From the NCBI RefSeq assembly GCF_021233415.1, contig NZ_CP089466.1:1550001-1614000 (forward strand): a stretch of DNA of 64,000 bases, given 5' to 3'. The notes below the pieces were generated by a model that worked only from the letters and a program-made list of their open reading frames with translations, was not told the origin of the DNA and searched no databases. This document shows positions 1 to 7,674 of this stretch, in pieces; the stretch's first letter is position 1, and each line of letters begins with the position of its first letter. The translations under genes were made by a program, and so were the position numbers. Source of the stretch: Halobacterium litoreum (GTDB lineage Archaea > Halobacteriota > Halobacteria > Halobacteriales > Halobacteriaceae).

Positions 1-2
1 AC

Positions 3-1175
3 GCCCGCCACCCGAAAGGCGACATCGTACCCTCGGAAATCGCGGCGAAAGACGCCTACATGCGCCGAAAGCCCCGCGGCGTCGTCGGCTGTATCACGCC
101 GTGGAACTTCCCGGTCGCCATCCCGTTCTGGCACATGGCCGTCGCGCTGGTCGAGGGCAACACCGTCGTCTGGAAGCCCGCCGAGCAGACGCCGTGGTGC
201 GGTCAGATTATCGCCGAGATGTTCGAGGACGCCGGCATCCCGGACGGCGTGTTCAACATGGTCCAGGGCTTCGGCGACGCCGGCGCCCGCATCGTCGACG
301 ACGAGCGCGTCGACACCGTGCTGTTCACCGGCTCCGCGGAGGTCGGCCACGAGGTCGCCCAGAAGGTCGCGGAGGACCCCGGCAAGCTCGCGGCGTGTGA
401 GATGGGCGGGAAGAACGGCATCGTCGTCACCGAGGAAGCGGACCTCGACATCGCCGTCCACTCCGCCGTGATGTCTTCGTTCAAGACGACGGGTCAGCGC
501 TGTGTCTCCAGCGAGCGCCTCATCGTCCACGAGGACGTTTACGACGAGTTCAAGGAGCGCTACGTCGAGATTGCGAAGGACGTCGCCGTCGGCGACCCGC
601 TCGACGAGGGGACGTTCATGGGCCCGGCCATCGAGCCCGAGCACGTCGAGAAGATTCGGAAGTACAACGAACTCGCTCGCGAGGAGTCGAAGAACGTGCT
701 CGTCGACCGCACGGACCTCGACGACAGCGAGATTCCCGACGGCCACGACGCCGGTAACTGGGTCGGCCCGTTCGTCTACGAGGTCGACTACAGCCCGGAC
801 CTGCGCTGCATCAAGGAGGAGGTCTTCGGGCCGCACGTCGCGCTCATCGAGTACTCCGGCGACATCGAGCGCGCCGTCGAGATTCACAACGACACGCCCT
901 ACGGCCTCGCCGGCGCGGTCATCAGCGAGGACTACCGCCAGGTCAACTACTACCGCGACAACGCCGAAGTCGGCCTCGCGTACGGCAACCTCCCGTGTAT
1001 CGGCGCGGAGGTCCAGCTGCCGTTCGGCGGCGTGAAGAAGTCCGGCAACGGCTACCCGAGCGCCCGCGAGGTCATCGAAGCCGTCACCGAGCGCACCGCG
1101 TGGACGCTCAACAACTCGAAGGAAATCGAGATGGCCCAAGGGCTGTCTGCGGACATCAAGACCCAGGACGACTGA
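3..1175 (+). CDS. NAD(P)-dependent aldehyde dehydrogenase, 5' end outside the window
   Basis: Oxidises an aldehyde to the carboxylic acid with NAD(P)+ in the cytoplasm; the substrate cannot be told from the sequence. The frame is already open at base 3 (visible residues begin [10 protein letters not shown]), so the ATG at 60 is internal and the N-terminus lies before the window. Seen: the TPWNFP cofactor-site motif (near 110), the LFTGS loop (near 325), the general-base Glu in CEMGGK (codon near 399) and the nucleophile Cys in GQRC (codon near 501). The C-terminus is complete, ending in KTQDD. The last 62 bases are repeated downstream. Class assignment is secure, substrate unknown. Confidence 0.95.
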   Translation, partial: ARHPKGDIVPSEIAAKDAYMRRKPRGVVGCITPWNFPVAIPFWHMAVALVEGNTVVWKPAEQTPWCGQIIAEMFEDAGIPDGVFNMVQGFGDAGARIVDDERVDTVLFTGSAEVGHEVAQKVAEDPGKLAACEMGGKNGIVVTEEADLDIAVHSAVMSSFKTTGQRCVSSERLIVHEDVYDEFKERYVEIAKDVAVGDPLDEGTFMGPAIEPEHVEKIRKYNELAREESKNVLVDRTDLDDSEIPDGHDAGNWVGPFVYEVDYSPDLRCIKEEVFGPHVALIEYSGDIERAVEIHNDTPYGLAGAVISEDYRQVNYYRDNAEVGLAYGNLPCIGAEVQLPFGGVKKSGNGYPSAREVIEAVTERTAWTLNNSKEIEMAQGLSADIKTQDD

Positions 1176-1312
1176 ACCAGTCCGCCATCTCGGCGTCCTG
1201 GTGGAATCTCCAAGGGCGACGAGCGAACGTAGTGAGCGAGGAGGGCTTGGACTCGAAGGAAATCGAGATGGCCCAGGGCCTCTCTGCGGACATCAAGACC
1301 CAGGACGACTGA
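1114..1312 (+). repeat. Two 62-bp direct repeats of the ALDH 3' end
   Basis: Bases 1114-1175, the last codons and TGA of the aldehyde dehydrogenase gene, recur at 1251-1312. There are three mismatches, all at third codon positions (CAA/CAG, GGG/GGC, CTG/CTC). The copies are separated by 75 bases that contain an imperfect palindrome of GAGCGA and GTGAGCGA type. Confidence 0.95.
1251..1312 (+). pseudogene. Remnant C-terminal tail of a second aldehyde dehydrogenase copy
   Basis: In frame it encodes [19 protein letters not shown] and a TGA, identical in protein to the end of the preceding gene but with three silent changes. There is no start codon and no body. Silent-only divergence suggests the copy was once under selection as part of a full gene, and that a tandem paralog lost its body by deletion. 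Recent slippage would be expected to give an exact copy. This is inference. Confidence 0.6.
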
Positions 1313-1363
1313 CTGTCCGGTAGCAGTTTCACATTTTTCGGCGACGGGGACGGTCAGCGACGG

Positions 1364-1792
1364 CTACGATTCGTCGAGCGGGCAGGCGGCCTCGCTCGGT
1401 GTCGTGCCGAGCAGACTCCCGCCCTCCAGTACGTCGAGTTCGAAGGTGGTGCAGTCCTCGTCGGTGATGTCGGTGAACGCCTCCCAGTTCCGGTGGTCGT
1501 CGGTGCGAGCGCGAATCGTGTAGTGCCCGGGGTCGTCGGGCCAGTCGTAGTCGACGGTCACCTCGCTCGGGCGCTCGCCGTCCGGAGGGCCGAGGTCGAG
1601 GGTCCGCCAGACCATCGGGTCGTGGTCGTCGTACTCGACGTACAGGTGGACGGTGTGTGCGCGGATGTCACGGTTGGCGACGTGGAGGCGCTCCAGCGTG
1701 GCTGTCGTTCGACTGCCGCCGGGGAGCGCGCTACACCCCGAGACGGCGATGGCGGCGCTGGCGAGGAACGCGCGGCGGGAGGGCTCGTTCAC
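1364..1792 (-). CDS. Haloarchaeal Tat-type lipoprotein, function unknown
   Basis: A 142-residue protein starting with GTG at 1792. The N-terminus has a twin-arginine signal (SRRAFL), a short hydrophobic stretch and a lipobox ending SGC, so it is probably exported folded and lipid-anchored on the outer face of the membrane. The mature part is acidic and looks beta-rich, with Tyr and Trp spread through it. It resembles no enzyme I recognise. A 54-codon frame on the same strand (1789-1953) ends in a GTGA overlap with its start, so it may be second in a short transcript. Confidence 0.8.
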   Translation of the reverse strand: MNEPSRRAFLASAAIAVSGCSALPGGSRTTATLERLHVANRDIRAHTVHLYVEYDDHDPMVWRTLDLGPPDGERPSEVTVDYDWPDDPGHYTIRARTDDHRNWEAFTDITDEDCTTFELDVLEGGSLLGTTPSEAACPLDES

Positions 1793-2038
1793 GGTCGAAC
1801 GTCAACACAATCGCGTGAAAGTCTTCTGGACGGTTCGAGAACGGAAGGGGCAGAAGGGGGAAGGTGGACGCGGACGAGCGTGTGGCCGCGGTCCCGGAAC
1901 GCGGCCACGGTGGTGGCGGATGGCGCGGGTGCGGAGCGTTGGTTTGCCGTCACGACGAGAAAAGCGTCGCTTCCGGCGATTACGGCTACGTCTCGCCGCC
2001 ACTTAAATTCACGTATCGGGGACGGTGCGTGCCGGGAG

Positions 2039-2836
2039 TCAGTACCGACGGTCGCGGAGCGCCGGGAACTCCGCGCGGACCTCGGCGGGACGGTCCGGGT
2101 CGAGGTCGGCGAACACGATGTCGGGGCCCTCGTCGGTGCTCGCGAGCGTGGTGCCCCACGGGTCGTACACCGTCGAGCGTCCGACGAGGTCGGCGTCCGG
2201 GAACGACCCGCTGCCGTTGACCGCGGCGACGTACGCGAGGTTCTCGACGGCGCGCGCCTGCGGCAGGAGTTTCCAGTGTTCGACGCGCGGGTACGGCCAC
2301 GCCGACGGGACGAGCACGAGGTCGACGCCGTCGTCCGCGAGGCCGCGGTAGAGTTCCGGGAACCGGAGGTCGTAACACGTCGTCGCGCCGACCGTGAATC
2401 CGAGCAGGTCGGTGGTGGGGACGGCTTCGCCCGCGGTGAGCAGTTCGGCTTCCGCGGACTCGTAGCCGAACAGGTGGTGTTTCCGGTAGACGAGGCGGCG
2501 GTCGCCGTCGCTGTCGAAGAGGACGCTCGTGTTCGCGAGGCCCTCCTCGGCGGGGCCGCCGTCGGTCTCGGCCAAGTCCTCCACGATACTCCCGGCGAGT
2601 ACCGCGACGCCCGCGTCAGCGGCGGCATCGCGGACCGCCGTGAGCGTCTCGCCGTCCAGCGGTTCGGCGGCGCGCTGGTAGGTGTCGAACGCGAAGAAAC
2701 CGACGTTGAACAGTTCCGGCAGGCAGACGAGGTCGGCGCCCCGGTCGGCGGCCTCCCGGACGGCGGCGACGGCGCGCTCGACGTTCGCGTCGACGGCGGC
2801 CTGCTCGATTTCGAGTTGCGCGAGCGCGAGTCGCAT
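2039..2836 (-). CDS. Carbon-nitrogen hydrolase (nitrilase / omega-amidase family)
   Basis: A 265-residue nitrilase-superfamily amidohydrolase that probably hydrolyses a small amide in the cytoplasm. The catalytic triad is visible: Glu in LPELFN, Lys in YRKHHLF, and Cys in TTCYDLRFPE. The Cys motif and length match the omega-amidase/Nit2-like branch better than true nitrilases, so repair of alpha-keto acid monoamides is a reasonable guess. The ATG at 2836 shares one base with the TGA of the SRPBCC gene upstream (TGATG), so the two are probably co-translated. A longer in-frame start at 3112 would run through that gene and is rejected. Confidence 0.9.
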   Translation of the reverse strand: MRLALAQLEIEQAAVDANVERAVAAVREAADRGADLVCLPELFNVGFFAFDTYQRAAEPLDGETLTAVRDAAADAGVAVLAGSIVEDLAETDGGPAEEGLANTSVLFDSDGDRRLVYRKHHLFGYESAEAELLTAGEAVPTTDLLGFTVGATTCYDLRFPELYRGLADDGVDLVLVPSAWPYPRVEHWKLLPQARAVENLAYVAAVNGSGSFPDADLVGRSTVYDPWGTTLASTDEGPDIVFADLDPDRPAEVRAEFPALRDRRY

Positions 2837-3249
2837 CACGTCTCCTCGTTCAGTTGGCGTTCGAGTTCGTCGAGTTCGTCGTCCAGATTCCGCTTGAAGA
2901 ACTGCTCGACGCCCGGCACCTTCCCGTCGACGACGAACCGATTCGTGAGCGTGGAGCCGGTTTCGGTCTCCGCGATTTCGTGTTCGCCGGTGACGTTGAA
3001 CATCCCGGACTTCCCGACGAACTTCACGTACCGCGGCGGGTCCTGTTCCACGTCCCGCGTCTCCACGGAGATGGTGCTGGTCACGACGGGAATCGGGAGG
3101 CGAACGTGCCACGTCGTCGTGTCGCCCTCGCGTTCGTAACTGTCAACGACGCTGATGGCGCCCGCGCGCTTCTCCGGGTCCGAGATGAACTCCCAGACGT
3201 CCTCGGGGGGCACCGACAACTCGAACGTCCGCTCGACCCGAACTGTCAT
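2836..3249 (-). CDS. SRPBCC (START/CoxG-like) family protein
   Basis: A 137-residue single-domain protein with the SRPBCC ligand-binding fold. It opens with MTVRVERTFELSVPPEDVW, the usual first strand and helix of the family, and ends in an acidic amphipathic helix. Relatives bind or carry small hydrophobic ligands or act as Hsp90-type co-factors; no ligand can be inferred here. The start at 3249 was chosen because the homology begins there. It overlaps the nitrilase-family gene by one base. Confidence 0.85.
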   Translation of the reverse strand: MTVRVERTFELSVPPEDVWEFISDPEKRAGAISVVDSYEREGDTTTWHVRLPIPVVTSTISVETRDVEQDPPRYVKFVGKSGMFNVTGEHEIAETETGSTLTNRFVVDGKVPGVEQFFKRNLDDELDELERQLNEET

Positions 3250-3298
3250 TACCGGACGTTCCGTCGCCGAGCGCAAAAAGCCGCCGATTGCGGGGGTT

Positions 3299-3526
3299 CT
3301 AGGCGGGTTCGACGCGCCACGTCGTGGACTTCGAGCGACTCCACTTCTCGATGTCCACGTCCTCGGTCTTCTCCGCGAGTTCCGGGAGTCGCACACCGAC
3401 CTGCTTGGAGGAGAGCCCGAGGGAGTCCGCGATGTTCTTCGCGCGGAAGTACCGCTCGCCTCGCTCGACGCTGTCGCGGAGGTAGTCGAGGATGCGGCGT
3501 TCCTCGTCGGTGTAGTCGTCGCTCAT
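3299..3526 (-). CDS. Small winged-helix protein (probably DUF7123)
   Basis: A 75-residue acidic protein with the layout of a winged helix. A helical N-terminus (DEERRILDYLRDSVERG) is followed by a helix-turn-helix stretch (AKNIADSLGLSSKQVGVRL) and a C-terminal wing (SRSKSTTWRVEPA). It matches, from memory, the haloarchaeal family DUF7123. A DNA-binding regulatory role is likely but its targets are unknown. Monocistronic, between two genes on the same strand. Confidence 0.8.
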   Translation of the reverse strand: MSDDYTDEERRILDYLRDSVERGERYFRAKNIADSLGLSSKQVGVRLPELAEKTEDVDIEKWSRSKSTTWRVEPA

Positions 3527-3566
3527 CTGTCTGGGCTAGGGGCGGGTCGGATTTAACGGTTTCCGC

Positions 3567-3752
3567 CTACCCCCAGATGTGGATGGCGGCGACGGACAGC
3601 GCCGCGAAAGTGACTGCGGCGCCGAAGCCGAGCGCGGATTGGAACTGGCCGGGCGTCACGAACGTGTAGACAGCAGCGGCGGCGGCGAGCGTCCCCAGAG
3701 CGAGGCCGACGCCGACACCCATGTCGGTCTCCTGAACGGACCCAGTCGTCAT
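3567..3752 (-). CDS. Small two-helix membrane protein
   Basis: A 61-residue protein with two transmembrane helices (about residues 12-32 and 40-60) joined by a short PGQF loop. It has no signal peptide or catalytic motif. Short proteins of this kind (DUF7525-like) are common in haloarchaea. The role is unknown. It is divergent from the LEA2-domain gene. Confidence 0.7.
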   Translation of the reverse strand: MTTGSVQETDMGVGVGLALGTLAAAAAVYTFVTPGQFQSALGFGAAVTFAALSVAAIHIWG

Positions 3753-3845
3753 GTGCGGTGATTGCGACGCCCGTGCCTTAATTGGTTCTACTCGCGGCGA
3801 CGCCGGGCCAACAGACTTTCACCCCCCGAGTGCGGGAGGTGGCGT

Positions 3846-5006
3846 ATGGACGTTCGCGCGCTGTTGTTCGGGAGTAAACTACGCACCGCCGCCACGGTCG
3901 TGTTCGGCCTGGGGCTCGCGGTCGGCGGCGCGTTCCTCGCCGGAATTCTGGGAGTGCCGAGCGTGGAACGCGTCGACAACCGGTTCGGTGCGGTGAACGA
4001 GACGGACACGGAGATTCGAACGGACCTCGTAGTACACAACCCCAACCCCGTCGGGGCGCGCCTCGGGAGTCTGGGCGTGAACTACTCCGTGTCGATGAAC
4101 GACGTCCGGGTGGCGACCGGGGAGAAGCAGGGACTCGGCCTCGGAACCGGGAACTCCACGATAGCGCTCACGACGCACCTCAAAAACGAGCGGATTCCGG
4201 ACTGGTGGGTGACCCACATCCGGAACGGCGAGCAGACCGACATGACCATCGACGCGACGGTGAAATCCGGGCTGCTCGGGCAGTCGGCGACGTTCCAGCC
4301 GGCGAGTCGGTCCATCGACACGAACCTCATCGGACAGTTCAACTCCAGCGAGCGCCGGCCCGTGAACGCCGACATGGCGCTCGTCGAGGACCCCGTGCTG
4401 GTGGTCCGACAGACGAACGCGTCGTGGGGCGAGGTCACGTCCGCAGAGACCCCTATCAATCTGGAGTTCGGCGTCTACAACCCGAAGTCGACGCCCGTCG
4501 TCATCTCGAACATCGGCTACAACATCACGATGAACGACGTGCAGGTCGGCTCCGGGGAGACCGAGGAGACGGAGTCGATTCCGGGGAAGACCTACCGCGT
4601 CGTGGAGACGCCGACCGCCATCCAGAACGAGCGCCTCGACGACTGGTGGGTGAGCCACGTGCGAAACGACCAGGTGACGGAACTCCGAATCGACTTCTAC
4701 GCGGAGGTTCAGCCGCCGGGCTCCGAGGAGACGATTCGCGTCCCGCTCGACGACATGACGTACACGAAGACCATCGAGACGGACCTCTTCGGCACGAAAG
4801 ACGCCGCTGCGAGCGACGAGAGCGACACGGGCGGCGAGTCCGACAGTAGCAGTAGCGACACCACGACCGCCGCTGACGGCGACACCACGACGACCAGCGA
4901 CGATACCACCACGACCACGACTGAGGACTCGACGACCAGCGACGACGGGTCGACGACGACGGAGGATGACGGCCTCCTCGACCGCGGGCGAGTATCGACC
5001 CCGTAG
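3846..5006 (+). CDS. Membrane-anchored tandem LEA2 (WHy) domain protein with Thr/Ser/Asp-rich tail
   Basis: 386 residues from ATG 3846. One N-terminal transmembrane helix (about 15-38) is followed by two LEA type-2 domains (about 45-175 and 180-310). The domains are an internal duplication: each has a VxNPxxxPV/VGA-type strand, a MNDV motif and a near-identical end (PDWWVTHIRNG in the first, DDWWVSHVRND in the second). The last 60 residues are low-complexity Thr, Ser, Asp and Gly, as in extracellular stalks that may be O-glycosylated. It is probably outside the membrane, with a desiccation/surface-protection role inferred only from the domain. An in-frame upstream ATG at 3762 adds Arg-rich, non-conserved residues and is rejected. 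Confidence 0.85.
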   Translation: MDVRALLFGSKLRTAATVVFGLGLAVGGAFLAGILGVPSVERVDNRFGAVNETDTEIRTDLVVHNPNPVGARLGSLGVNYSVSMNDVRVATGEKQGLGLGTGNSTIALTTHLKNERIPDWWVTHIRNGEQTDMTIDATVKSGLLGQSATFQPASRSIDTNLIGQFNSSERRPVNADMALVEDPVLVVRQTNASWGEVTSAETPINLEFGVYNPKSTPVVISNIGYNITMNDVQVGSGETEETESIPGKTYRVVETPTAIQNERLDDWWVSHVRNDQVTELRIDFYAEVQPPGSEETIRVPLDDMTYTKTIETDLFGTKDAAASDESDTGGESDSSSSDTTTAADGDTTTTSDDTTTTTTEDSTTSDDGSTTTEDDGLLDRGRVSTP

Positions 5007-5041
5007 TCATCTTTTTACGGTCGGAGCCACTCCGGGCGAGT

Positions 5042-5492
5042 ATGAACCGGAGTACCCACGCTCCTGGTCGAGTTCTCGGACAGTGAACAGTCCATCGCCG
5101 CCGAGCCAGACGGCGGCGACATTCGTCTCTCCGTAGACGGCGAGGAAATCGCGCTCTCGCGCGAGGACGCCGCCGAACTGCGGGACGCCGTCGGGGACGC
5201 CCTGACGCGCCGCGAGGAGTTCTTCCGCACCGCCTGCGAGCACCGCGAGGACGGCACGTACGTCGTCGAGCGGCGCGGCGCGGACTCCACGGGCAATTCG
5301 ACGGTGTTCGACAGTTTCGCGGAGGCCAGACGGCTCTTCGACCGCCTCCCGCCGTCGTTCGACGCGGAGGCGCTGTCGTCCGCGGGCGTCACGGGGTCGC
5401 GGCGCCACATGCTCGTGCGGCACTTCGCCGAGCACCCGGCGTTCCCGTGTACGCTGGCGTCCCGGAACCCGCTGGAAGCCGAGAAGACCTGA
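5042..5492 (+). CDS. Conserved haloarchaeal protein (DUF7528-like) with an apparent frameshift at its start
   Basis: From base 5046 to the TGA at 5492 the frame encodes about 148 residues of normal haloarchaeal composition. They include VEFSDSEQSI, LSVDGEEIALSREDAAELRDA and a C-terminal GSRRHMLVRHFAEHPAF block. I recall these features from the family DUF7528. No ATG, GTG or TTG exists in that frame before 5304. The well-placed ATG at 5042 (following GGCGAGT) is one frame off and stops after 14 codons. A single indel between about 5045 and 5065 would join them. Either the gene carries a real frameshift or the base call is wrong. Confidence 0.65.
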
Positions 5493-5570
5493 CTCGCTGC
5501 GGCGGGGACACTGGCGCGTCGTCGTGCATCCCCGCGAACACTTTTCCGGCTGCCCGTCGCGTGTCAGCGT

Positions 5571-6266
5571 GTGCCCTCCATCACGACCGGCAGACCCCTC
5601 GACGAGCACGGCGACTCGACCGACGGCCCCGCGCTGGAATTGGACTCGGACGGCCGCGCGGCGACGCTCTTTTCCGAGTCGCCCCACGCGCTCGCGTCGG
5701 GTCCCGGGTCGGGAACGTGGTCGGTGATGCTGGACGACTTCGGCGCCGACCGCCCCGAGATGGTGGTGTGGCTGGCGCCCGACGCCGCCGAACTCCCCGC
5801 CCACGTCCACCGAACGAGGGAGGAGACCTTCGAGGCGCTGACCGGCGAACTGACCGTCGTCGCGGACGGCGAAACCCACCGGCTCGCGCCCGGCGAGTCA
5901 CACACCGTCGACCCCGGCACCGAACACTACTTCCGGAACCACACGGACGGGTTCGTCGCGTTCCGCGTGAAACTGCCGTGGGCGAAGACGGCCACGACCC
6001 AGTACACCGTTTTCGGCTGTGACCACGAGGGGAAGTTCGGCGGCGACGACGAGTACGGCGAACCCGGGCCGATGCACGCGCTCGTGTTGAGCGAAGCCGT
6101 CAGCGAGGAGACCCACCTCGCCATCGCACCGGCGTTCGTGCAGCGCGCGGCGTGGGCGACGCTCGGGCGACTCGCGAAGGCGATGGGCCACTCGGCCGTA
6201 GAAGAGCAGTTCCTCGACGACGACTACTGGCGGGAGACGGTCGAACAGCCGAAACTGGGCGAGTAA
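5571..6266 (+). CDS. Cupin-domain protein
   Basis: 231 residues, GTG start. A single conserved cupin beta-barrel sits in residues 45-130, with motif 1 (PAHVHRTREETFEALTGEL) and motif 2 (PGTEHYFRNHTDG). Motif 1 has two His and a Glu and motif 2 a further His, so a metal site is likely. The C-terminal 90 residues are helical (AIAPAFVQRAAWATLGRLAKAMG). Cytoplasmic. The reaction is unknown: cupins may be dioxygenases, isomerases or sensors. Confidence 0.85.
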   Translation: MPSITTGRPLDEHGDSTDGPALELDSDGRAATLFSESPHALASGPGSGTWSVMLDDFGADRPEMVVWLAPDAAELPAHVHRTREETFEALTGELTVVADGETHRLAPGESHTVDPGTEHYFRNHTDGFVAFRVKLPWAKTATTQYTVFGCDHEGKFGGDDEYGEPGPMHALVLSEAVSEETHLAIAPAFVQRAAWATLGRLAKAMGHSAVEEQFLDDDYWRETVEQPKLGE

Positions 6267-6289
6267 CCGCGGGCCGGGACGACCGGCGG

Positions 6290-7318
6290 TCAGTCGATAG
6301 TGGTGTGGTCGGACTGCTCGTTGAGCGCGAGGTTCGCCGCGATTTCGGCGTTCCGCATCGAGTACTGCGCGGACTGCTGGAGACTCACGAGCACTTCCCG
6401 CACTTCCAGCAGGTCGTCGTTGCCCATCTCGGGGAGGTCGGCGAGGATGTCGCCCTCGCGGTCCCCGATTTCCGCGAACAACTCGCGGACGTCGACGGTG
6501 GCGTCGTAGTCGCGGGTGACGACGGCGTCGACGGCGCTCGCCGTGATTTCGTCCACCTGGTCGGTGAACTCGCGGATGCGGCGCATCGTCTGCTGGTCGA
6601 CCTCCAGCGTGTGGCCGTCCGTGTCGAGGACCGTCTCGGCGATGTCCTCGGCGTTGTCAGCGACGAGTTCGAGGTTCTTCGCGACGCTCCGGTAGCCGAT
6701 GAGCGGGAAGCCGTCGTCGAGGCCGACGGCGCGCGCGAGACTCGGGTTCTGGTACGCGGTGAAGATGAGGCGGAGCAGGAGGACGAAAATCTTGTTCGCC
6801 TGCCGCTCGCGGTTGAGCGCGCGCTGGGCGAGGTCCGGGCTGCCGTGTGCGAGCGCCTTCACCGCCTCGCCGCGCATCGTCGAACCCGTGTTCTCCAGTC
6901 GTTCGAGGAGGTTGTCCAGGTCGAAGTCCTCGGGGTCGACCGAACACCGGATGGTGATGCGTTCGGGCGTCTCCTCCACGACGCCGAGGCCCATCAACTG
7001 GGTCTCGGCCTTGTAGACGGCGTTGATGTGTTCGGATTCGAGGGTCTCGTCGCTCTCGACGTGGATGATGCGGCGGCCGAGCACGTACTGCCCGACGATA
7101 GCGCGCTCGACGGCGTCCGCGTCGAAGTTCGCGGCGTGGATGGTGGCTTCGGTATCCTCGCCGTGTGCGGACTCCGGCGTGACGGCGAGCGACCCCTTCC
7201 CGCTCTCGCGGACGGTGACCTCGTCGCCCTTCTCGACGTTCTGTTTGCGCGCCCACTCCGCGGGCAGCGTCATCGCCAGCGTCGACGGTCCGAGGCGCTG
7301 TACCTTCCGTGTCTCCAT
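6290..7318 (-). CDS. PhoU-type phosphate uptake regulator with N-terminal AbrB domain
   Basis: 342 residues. An AbrB/SpoVT DNA-binding swapped hairpin occupies residues 1-50 (METRKVQRLGPSTLAMTLP, then EWARKQNVEKGDEV). Two PhoU three-helix bundles follow, about 110-210 and 215-325. AbrB-PhoU fusions are typical of archaea and are thought to link phosphate status directly to transcription. No pst genes are adjacent, but a PiT phosphate transporter lies 7 kb away. A TATA-like element lies near 7341-7350 and a perfect 12-base palindrome at 7371-7382. The gene is divergent from the DUF5786-like gene. Confidence 0.9.
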   Translation of the reverse strand: METRKVQRLGPSTLAMTLPAEWARKQNVEKGDEVTVRESGKGSLAVTPESAHGEDTEATIHAANFDADAVERAIVGQYVLGRRIIHVESDETLESEHINAVYKAETQLMGLGVVEETPERITIRCSVDPEDFDLDNLLERLENTGSTMRGEAVKALAHGSPDLAQRALNRERQANKIFVLLLRLIFTAYQNPSLARAVGLDDGFPLIGYRSVAKNLELVADNAEDIAETVLDTDGHTLEVDQQTMRRIREFTDQVDEITASAVDAVVTRDYDATVDVRELFAEIGDREGDILADLPEMGNDDLLEVREVLVSLQQSAQYSMRNAEIAANLALNEQSDHTTID

Positions 7319-7370
7319 ACCACACGGGACGAGACGAATTACCTTAATCTTGGCCCTCGAACCTAATATT

Positions 7371-7382
7371 CACCTTAAGGTG
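7371..7382. promoter_or_regulatory. Perfect palindrome CACCTTAAGGTG in the phoU-like / DUF5786 intergenic region
   Basis: A 12-base perfect palindrome, 53 bases upstream of the phoU-like start and 58 bases before the opposite gene. It could be an operator for either gene, or the TATA region of the plus-strand gene with symmetric flanks. No function is proven. Confidence 0.45.
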
Positions 7383-7440
7383 TGGATGTGGCCGTCGGAT
7401 TCCGAGGGGCTTTTCCGCACGGCGAACGGGGAACGAACGC

Positions 7441-7614
7441 ATGGGTTTTGGTAGTTACGACGAGTCCGAACAAGGGGACCAGGACACGGACATCGACGAG
7501 GATGCGGCCGTGAACGTTCACGAGAACGACCACGACGGGGCCGTCACCTTCGACTCCGACGCCGACAGCGACGAACTCATCGACCAACTGCAGTCGATGA
7601 AAGACGACGACTGA
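7441..7614 (+). CDS. Small acidic haloarchaeal protein (DUF5786 family)
   Basis: 57 residues starting MGFGSYDESEQ, the signature opening of the haloarchaeal DUF5786 family. It is extremely acidic throughout, with a short C-terminal helix (SDELIDQLQSMKDDD). It has no catalytic motif and is expected to be soluble. It stands alone between the AbrB-PhoU gene and the ATP-NAD kinase-like gene. Function unknown. Confidence 0.85.
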   Translation: MGFGSYDESEQGDQDTDIDEDAAVNVHENDHDGAVTFDSDADSDELIDQLQSMKDDD

Positions 7615-7674
7615 CGCGAGCAGTTCTGCGACGCGGCCACTCTCTCTACTTCCCTCGACCGCAGCGACGCGGCC

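Noticed and set aside
1200-1250. Mobile element ends in the ALDH spacer
   Set aside because: The imperfect GAGCGA palindrome has no transposase or second inverted repeat, and no target duplication other than the ALDH tail itself.
5007-5879. 290-codon minus-strand frame over the frameshifted gene and cupin
   Set aside because: Its composition is Arg/Gly/Val-rich and not acidic like haloarchaeal proteins. It runs against two supported genes.
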